A DNA stretch of 64,000 nucleotides, taken from Acidobacteriota bacterium. Its GTDB lineage: Bacteria > Acidobacteriota > Vicinamibacteria > Vicinamibacterales > CAVVIG01. Positions 59,630 to 64,000 of the stretch are shown piece by piece. The first letter of the stretch is position 1, and every line of letters begins with the position of its first letter. The notes under the pieces are model-generated. The model did not search any database and had not been told where the DNA came from. It saw only the letters and a program-made list of their open reading frames with translations. The position numbers were made by a program, and so were the translations under genes. The DNA lies in the NCBI GenBank assembly GCA_016195265.1, contig JACPZW010000082.1:1-64000 (forward strand), written 5' to 3'.

Positions 59630-60193
59630 CTACTGCTGACTCCGCGACGGCACGCAGCGGGCGACGACAGTGGTCGGTTTTTCGTCGCACCACGCCGGGC
59701 GGTAGAACGTCAGCAGCCGGCCGAACACAATCACGCCTAGCCACGCGAGCAGCGAGATGACGGCAAAGAGCTTCGCGTTCCGCGGCGCTACTTCCGGCGC
59801 GCCGTGTGTGACCGCCCGCCCGTAGCCGGTCGCGTAGAACGCGAGCGCGTTCACGCCGGCGATCGCCAGACAGACCATCTTGAAGTGAAAGGACGGGTTG
59901 TAGATGTACTCCGTCGGTTCGGTCATCAGGAACATCACGCCGCTGCCGGCGCTCAGCGCGAAGCCGATCCCCGTCCATCGCAGCAGCACATGCAGCGCCG
60001 CCAACGGGATGCGCTTGCCGACGCCGAGCAGCCGCAGGTCCCACACGACGATGGTGCCGAAGAGCAATGAGAGCCCGATGAAGTGGACGCTCTCCGCGGC
60101 GGGCCATCCCCAATGCGTGCGCATGAACGCGGCCGCGACCGTTCCGCGCGCGAACGTCCGGACCAGCCACGCCTGCAGCGTCACCAGCGTCAT
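59630..60193 (-). CDS. four-helix membrane protein, DUF6644-like
   Basis: 187 residues with four to five hydrophobic helices. PAAESVHFIGLSLLFGTIVVWDLRLLGVGKRIPLAALHVLLRWT and FHFKMVCLAIAGVNALAFY resemble DUF6644 membrane proteins. His residues in helices could bind heme, but nothing proves it. Overlaps the next upstream gene by 4 bp. Confidence 0.75.
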   Translation of the reverse strand: MTLVTLQAWLVRTFARGTVAAAFMRTHWGWPAAESVHFIGLSLLFGTIVVWDLRLLGVGKRIPLAALHVLLRWTGIGFALSAGSGVMFLMTEPTEYIYNPSFHFKMVCLAIAGVNALAFYATGYGRAVTHGAPEVAPRNAKLFAVISLLAWLGVIVFGRLLTFYRPAWCDEKPTTVVARCVPSRSQQ

Positions 60194-60702
60194 CGCCAGC
60201 TCGCCAGCAGCTGCGTGTACGTGTATGCGAGAAGCCGGCCCGCAATGATGGCGCCAGCCCAGCAGGTCAGCGACGCGATCGCCAGCCGTCGCACGACGGG
60301 CTCGAGTGCGGCTTCACGCGCGGCTGAGGTACGGAAGACGCGGCGGTCGAGCGCGCGCACCGACGCCAGCGCGAGCGCGATGAGGGTCAGCTTGAGGTAG
60401 AAATCGGGATTCGTGAGGGCCTTGGTGGGATACGCGATCAACAGCGCAATGCCCGATGCTGCGTTCATCCAGAATCCCGCCCACATCACGCGAAGAAACG
60501 GCTGCATGCCGTCGAGCGGCACGGCCGGCGCGACGCCGAGGACCCGCAGTGCCACAGCCGCGTTGATGCCTGCCGCCAAGCCCATGCCGATGGCGTGGAC
60601 CGACAGCATCAGCGGGAACGCAAGCAGCGACGGCGACTCGCGCAGCCATGTCGAGAGCGCTGACGATTCTATCGAGCCGAGTACCGCAAACAGGGCCGCC
60701 AT
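60190..60702 (-). CDS. membrane protein, DUF6644-like, paired with the next gene
   Basis: 170 residues with four to five helices: LLAFPLMLSVHAIGMGLAAGINAAVALRVLGV, PFLRVMWAGFWMNAASGIALLIAYPTKALTNPDFYLKLTLIALAL. Same general layout as the neighbour (a helical S/V-H-A/F-I-G-M/L motif, then F-Y/F-K), so the two are probably paralogues that act together. Downstream of the frameshifted Rieske gene on the same strand; possibly an electron-transfer membrane partner (inference). Confidence 0.75.
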   Translation of the reverse strand: MAALFAVLGSIESSALSTWLRESPSLLAFPLMLSVHAIGMGLAAGINAAVALRVLGVAPAVPLDGMQPFLRVMWAGFWMNAASGIALLIAYPTKALTNPDFYLKLTLIALALASVRALDRRVFRTSAAREAALEPVVRRLAIASLTCWAGAIIAGRLLAYTYTQLLASWR

Positions 60703-60750
60703 GGTGCGGCGCCCATTGTAGACGCGGAGGCCGCGGCGGTTTCGGCGCGG

Positions 60751-61187
60751 TCAGGAGATCGTCAGGACGTTGTTGCTGAATCTCGCGGTGAACGCGCGCA
60801 GCGGCGCGGTGGCCGGGCCTTGGACGACGCTGCCGCTCGTGGAGTATCGCGATCCGTGGCACGGGCAGACGTACGTCGAGTTCTGGAATCCGCTCACCGT
60901 GCACGCTTCGTGTGTGCACACGGCCGTCAGCGCAGCGAAGACGTCCTGCCCGGTGCGCGAGACGAGGAAATTCCCCGCCGAGGCCTGCACGAGCGCGGCG
61001 CCGCCGACGGACGCGAGCGGGGACGCCGCATCGACGCCGAACGTCACCCCACGCCCGCGCTGATCACCGGAAGCGCCGGCGCGGAGTCGGGGCTCGTCGA
61101 GCTGCCGCCGCATCCAGGAACCACCGATCCGAGCGTGGCGATCGAAACGATCTGGCACGCCTGGGTCACGAACTGACGTCGATCCAC
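60751..61187 (-). pseudogene. small Tat-exported Rieske protein, frameshifted
   Basis: Two frames make up one gene. From GTG at 61187 (GGAGGAGG upstream) it reads MDRRQFVTQACQIVSIATLG with a twin-arginine-type start and a VVPGC lipobox, then stops at 61044 after ISAGVG. The Rieske body continues in another frame from about 61055: VTFGVDAASPLASVGG, CTHEACTVSGF, CPCHGSRYSTSG, ending at 60751. Adding one G to the GGGG run near 61052 would restore one frame. Either a real pseudogene or a sequencing error. Confidence 0.8.
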
Positions 61188-61392
61188 TCGTCCTCCTCCG
61201 CGGCCCGGCTGCAGCCGGACGCCGCACTTCCCAATGGACGCCGCACTTTGGGACGCCACACTACCAGGGGAAATGCCAGACGCGGTGCAACCCGGATGCC
61301 GCCAGTGCGCCCGGCAGCGGCGGCTCGGGCGTCCTCATCGCCTGACAGCGATGTGCTCGGGCGATGACGTCGCGAGGAAGGTCCTTACGAGG

Positions 61393-61593
61393 TTAGTACG
61401 CCTGAAGCATCCGCCTGAGCTTGCGCTCGGCGGCATCGTCGGCGGCGCCGCGCGTCTCCGCCGTCGCCTCGATGCCGACGGGCACGCTCTGGCCATCGTC
61501 GTTCGCCTCGGTGACGCTCGCCTTCCAGCCGCTACCGTGAGGCTCGGACAGGATCCAGTAACGTCGTCCCTTGAGCTCCAACTGCTTGGCCAT
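61393..61593 (-). CDS. small conserved hypothetical protein
   Basis: 66 residues, ATG with GAGAGGAA upstream. MAKQLELKGRRYWILSEPHG, SGWKASVTEANDDGQSVPVG, ETRGAADDAAERKLRRML: a short beta-strand part and a basic C-terminal helix. Good ribosome site and normal codon usage suggest a real gene. Function unknown. Confidence 0.7.
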   Translation of the reverse strand: MAKQLELKGRRYWILSEPHGSGWKASVTEANDDGQSVPVGIEATAETRGAADDAAERKLRRMLQAY

Positions 61594-61829
61594 CGGGTTC
61601 CTCTCAGGGGCATCTTACAGAAACGCCAGTCAATCGGCACTAGCTGTGCAGTTCCAGAACATCATCCCAACGGTCTTCACCCTAGGACCGAGGGCTTCCT
61701 GCGCACCTTATCGGCGCGGTACGTCAAGTTCGACGGGCTCCGTGCCGATGTCTTGGAAGAATTAGCTCGACGACGGCATCCCTCTTGCCATAGGGTAACT
61801 ACCCCACTGCCAGGGAACCGAGGCGTGTC

Positions 61830-62054
61830 ATGTGGAAATGGCTCAACTGCTATCTCTCCGGTCGTCATGAATTCGGCGTCTGGTGCGAGCCAGGCGCAAT
61901 CTTCCTTCGCTGCGTCCACTGCGGGAAACGTTCGTCGGGGATCTCGCTCGACAAGCCGCCGCACACGACCGCCTCGATCGCGCACACCCCGCCGGCCGGG
62001 ACCGCGGTCTCTTCCCGCCGTACGCTGCCGTTCGATCGTGCGGCCGCGCGATAG
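61830..62054 (+). CDS. small protein with a possible zinc ribbon
   Basis: 74 residues, ATG with GAGG 8 bp upstream. MWKWLNCYLSGRHEFGVWCE, then IFLRCVHCGKRSSGISLDK: a C-x2-C knuckle with His and Cys upstream that could bind one zinc. The Ala/Pro/Thr-rich tail has no pattern. Reality is supported by the ribosome site; function unknown. Confidence 0.6.
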   Translation: MWKWLNCYLSGRHEFGVWCEPGAIFLRCVHCGKRSSGISLDKPPHTTASIAHTPPAGTAVSSRRTLPFDRAAAR

Positions 62055-62101
62055 CCGGTGAAGTTGACAGTCCGCGCGCGCCGCGATCAAAATACACGTC
62101 C

Positions 62102-62467
62102 GTGCCCGTCCCTCGAATCACCAAAGAAGAACTGAAAGCGCGACTCGAAAGCGGCGCGCCGCCCGTCCTGGTGGATGCCCGGCTCAAGTATCCGTACGAG
62201 CACAGCACGGTGAAACTGCCGGGCTCGCTCCGGTACGCCGCGGACGCGCGCGCGTTGTCGATCCCGCGCGACCGCGAAGTCGTGGTCTACGATTCGGATC
62301 CCAACGAGCTGGCGAGTTCCGGCGTCGCGGCCGAACTGATCCGCCTGGGCTACCGGGCGGTCACGCTCAAAGGCGGCATCGGCGACTGGCTCGCAGCGAA
62401 CCTGCCGACCGAGACGAAGGAGGCGCCGAAACAGGCGCCCCCCGAGCCCGGCGCACTGAAAGGTTAG
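62102..62467 (+). CDS. rhodanese-like domain protein lacking the catalytic cysteine
   Basis: 121 residues from GTG at 62102. One rhodanese domain: ITKEELKARLESGAPPVLVDARLKYPYEHSTVKLPGSLRY, then REVVVYDSDPNELASSGVAAELIRLGYRAVTLKGGIGDW. The active loop reads YDSDPNE where sulfurtransferases have YCxxPNE, so the nucleophile is absent. Probably a binding module. The polX-like gene follows at once. Confidence 0.85.
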   Translation: MPVPRITKEELKARLESGAPPVLVDARLKYPYEHSTVKLPGSLRYAADARALSIPRDREVVVYDSDPNELASSGVAAELIRLGYRAVTLKGGIGDWLAANLPTETKEAPKQAPPEPGALKG

Positions 62468-62513
62468 ACCCTCGGCTCTCCAGCGCTCGCTCGAGCAACT
62501 CGCGCTGCTGGCG

Positions 62514-64000
62514 ATGATCCGCGGCGACGCGGCGGAGGAAGCCCTCGTCACCCACGCGCTGGACCTGGCCCGCGCGCGGCATATCGAGTCTGACGTCGAT
62601 CTCGGCCCCCTCTTCGATGCGCCGCCCGTCGGCGTCGACCCCGAAATCCTCAAACGGCTGCGCCAGATGTACGAGACCGGCGGCTGGGTGCTCGTCGAGT
62701 CGATGATCGCCGATCTGCCAGCGGACCTGCGCTGGCTGTTCGAATCTGGCGCTGTCACGCTCGAGCAACTCGCCACGATTCACAAGGGGCTGGGCGTGAC
62801 GTCGAACGCGGATCTGGCGGCTGCCGTCGGCGAGCGCCTGCTGCAGGATCTACCCGGCATCGGCGTCGAGGTCGAAGCGGCGATCAGCGTGGCGCTGCCC
62901 GCCCTGCGTGCGCTAGTCCCGCGCATTCCGCTTGGCCGCGCCACCTCGCTTGCCGAGCCGTTCGTCGACCGCCTGCGCGCGTTTTCCGGCGTCGTCTGGG
63001 CGCAGCCGGCGGGATCGCTGCGCCGGGGCCAGGACATGGTGGGCGACATCGAGATCGTCGCCGCGGCCGAGGAGCCGCGCGCCGTGATCGAAGAGGCGCT
63101 TGGCGTCCTCGAGGCGCCGCACTGTCTGCACCGCAGCGCCCGCCGGCTCTATCTGCTCGACGAAGGCGTGCAGGTCGGCATCCGCGTCCCCGAGCCGGCC
63201 AACGCCGGCGCGACGCTGCTCTACCTGACCGGTTCGGTGCGGCACGTCGATGCCCTGCGCGCGCGCGCCGCGGCCACGGGCTGGCTGCTGACGCCAACGG
63301 GGCTCTACTCGAGCGACGGCACGCTGCGTCCCACGCCCAGCGAGGACGAGATCTACGCGACGATCGGGCTCCCGCCGATTCCTCCCGAAATCCGCAACGG
63401 CGATGACGAGATCAAGGCGGCGGCCCGCGGGGATCTCCCCGCGCTCGTGTCGCCGGAGGCGATTCGCGGCGATCTGCACATGCACTCGACCTGGAGCGAC
63501 GGCCGCGACTCGATCGAGGCGATGGTGCAGGAATGCCGGACGCTCGGCTATCAGTACCTCGCGATCACCGATCACTCGCCGCACTCGGCCGCGACGCGTA
63601 ACCTCACGATCGAGGGCGTTCCCCGGCAGGCCGAAGAAATCCAGCAGCTCCGCGAACGCTATCCGGACATCGCCATCCTGCACGGCTGCGAGGTGGACAT
63701 CCTGAGCGACGGCCGTCTCGATTTTCCGGACAAGGTCCTCGAGCGTTTCGACGTCGTCCTGGCGTCGCTGCACGAGGGCATGGGCCACTCCCCCGATCAA
63801 TTACTGAAGCGCTACGCCGCGGCGATGAAGCACTCGCTCGTGTCGCTCATCACGCATCCGACCAACCGCCTGGTCCCGAACCGGCCCGGCTACGATCTCG
63901 ACTACGACCGCCTGTTCGAGACGGCCGTCGCCACCCGGACGCTCGTCGAAGTGGACGGCGCCCCCGTGCACCTCGACATGGACGGCGCGCTCGCGCGCCG
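62514..64000 (+). CDS. PolX-like protein with PHP domain (3' end outside window)
   Basis: At least 495 residues, open to the window edge. ATG 62514 is the first canonical start; the frame is open back to 62460 and SLEQLALLA just before it looks coding. N-terminal helix-hairpin-helix part (DLPGIGVEVEAAI), polymerase-like palm AGSLRRGQDMVGDIEIV, then the PHP nuclease domain RGDLHMHSTWSDGRDS, LAITDHSPHS, ILHGCEVDI, LASLHEGM, LITHPTNR. PHP metal ligands are intact, but polymerase catalytic positions differ (D-I-E, and VQVGIRV in place of V-x-A/V-D-L/F-R). Confidence 0.88.
   Translation, partial: MIRGDAAEEALVTHALDLARARHIESDVDLGPLFDAPPVGVDPEILKRLRQMYETGGWVLVESMIADLPADLRWLFESGAVTLEQLATIHKGLGVTSNADLAAAVGERLLQDLPGIGVEVEAAISVALPALRALVPRIPLGRATSLAEPFVDRLRAFSGVVWAQPAGSLRRGQDMVGDIEIVAAAEEPRAVIEEALGVLEAPHCLHRSARRLYLLDEGVQVGIRVPEPANAGATLLYLTGSVRHVDALRARAAATGWLLTPTGLYSSDGTLRPTPSEDEIYATIGLPPIPPEIRNGDDEIKAAARGDLPALVSPEAIRGDLHMHSTWSDGRDSIEAMVQECRTLGYQYLAITDHSPHSAATRNLTIEGVPRQAEEIQQLRERYPDIAILHGCEVDILSDGRLDFPDKVLERFDVVLASLHEGMGHSPDQLLKRYAAAMKHSLVSLITHPTNRLVPNRPGYDLDYDRLFETAVATRTLVEVDGAPVHLDMDGALAR

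Overview
The window is one contiguous piece of a GC-rich, Gram-negative chromosome. Kdo synthesis (kdsA, kdsB, kdsC, kdsD), a LapB-type protein and a PilQ secretin imply an outer membrane. The best overall fit is an Acidobacteriota, probably of the Vicinamibacteria type. That assignment is inference from gene content (menaquinone-type bc complex with a multiheme subunit, b558-type SdhC, 2-oxoacid:ferredoxin oxidoreductase beside sucCD, short-repeat-rich spacers); no rRNA gene is present to prove it. There are no insertion sequences, phage genes or CRISPR arrays. Most of the window is core metabolism with short spacers.

Layout. 1-720: toxin-antitoxin fragment (PIN protein, BrnT-like toxin with antitoxin). 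1045-7609 (-): respiratory operon HEAT-repeat protein / Rieske / cytochrome b6-like / subunit IV-like / octaheme cytochrome c with a coiled coil. 7782-14195 (-): amino-acid operon pheA-ilvD-ilvB-ilvN-ilvC behind a promoter, a Val/Leu-rich leader peptide and an intrinsic terminator (classical attenuation). 14308-20799 (-): dcd, a small membrane protein, ndk, korB, korA, sucD, sucC. 20865-24265 (+): sdhCAB. 24367-27596 (-): methyltransferase, DUF2007 protein, mdh, icd. Together icd, kor, sucCD, sdhCAB and mdh form most of a TCA cycle that uses ferredoxin-linked 2-oxoglutarate oxidation. 27791-30862: serA, a lipid kinase and a PilP/GspC-like protein. 30902-36978 (+): kdsB-pyrG-kdsA-kdsD-kdsC-lapB, an envelope operon. 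37082-52732 (-): coaE, folD, potassium channel, amino-acid permease, thiE, accC, accB, Xaa-Pro peptidase, TPR protein, PKD protein, lipoprotein, then pilQ-P-O-N-M. 53150-58329 (+): rplM-rpsI-rpsB-tsf-pyrH-frr-thrC. 58326-64000: pfkA, tRNA-Ala(CGC), paired membrane proteins, a frameshifted Rieske gene, small proteins, a Cys-less rhodanese and a PolX/PHP protein running off the end.

The most unusual feature is in the spacers. At nearly every gene junction there is a short degenerate tandem repeat of 7, 8 or 9 bp, often arranged as facing arms. Many touch the stop codon of the upstream gene, and some supply the stop or start codon of a neighbour. At least eight sequence families recur at several sites each. 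A separate palindromic element (GTAGG plus a GGGTCC/GGACCC hairpin) forms a tandem array between ilvN and ilvC and is also present twice, in frame, inside the TPR gene. Several genes (kdsA, pyrH, serA, sdhC, the ilv leader) have a -10-like box 6-9 bp before the start codon, which suggests leaderless transcripts.
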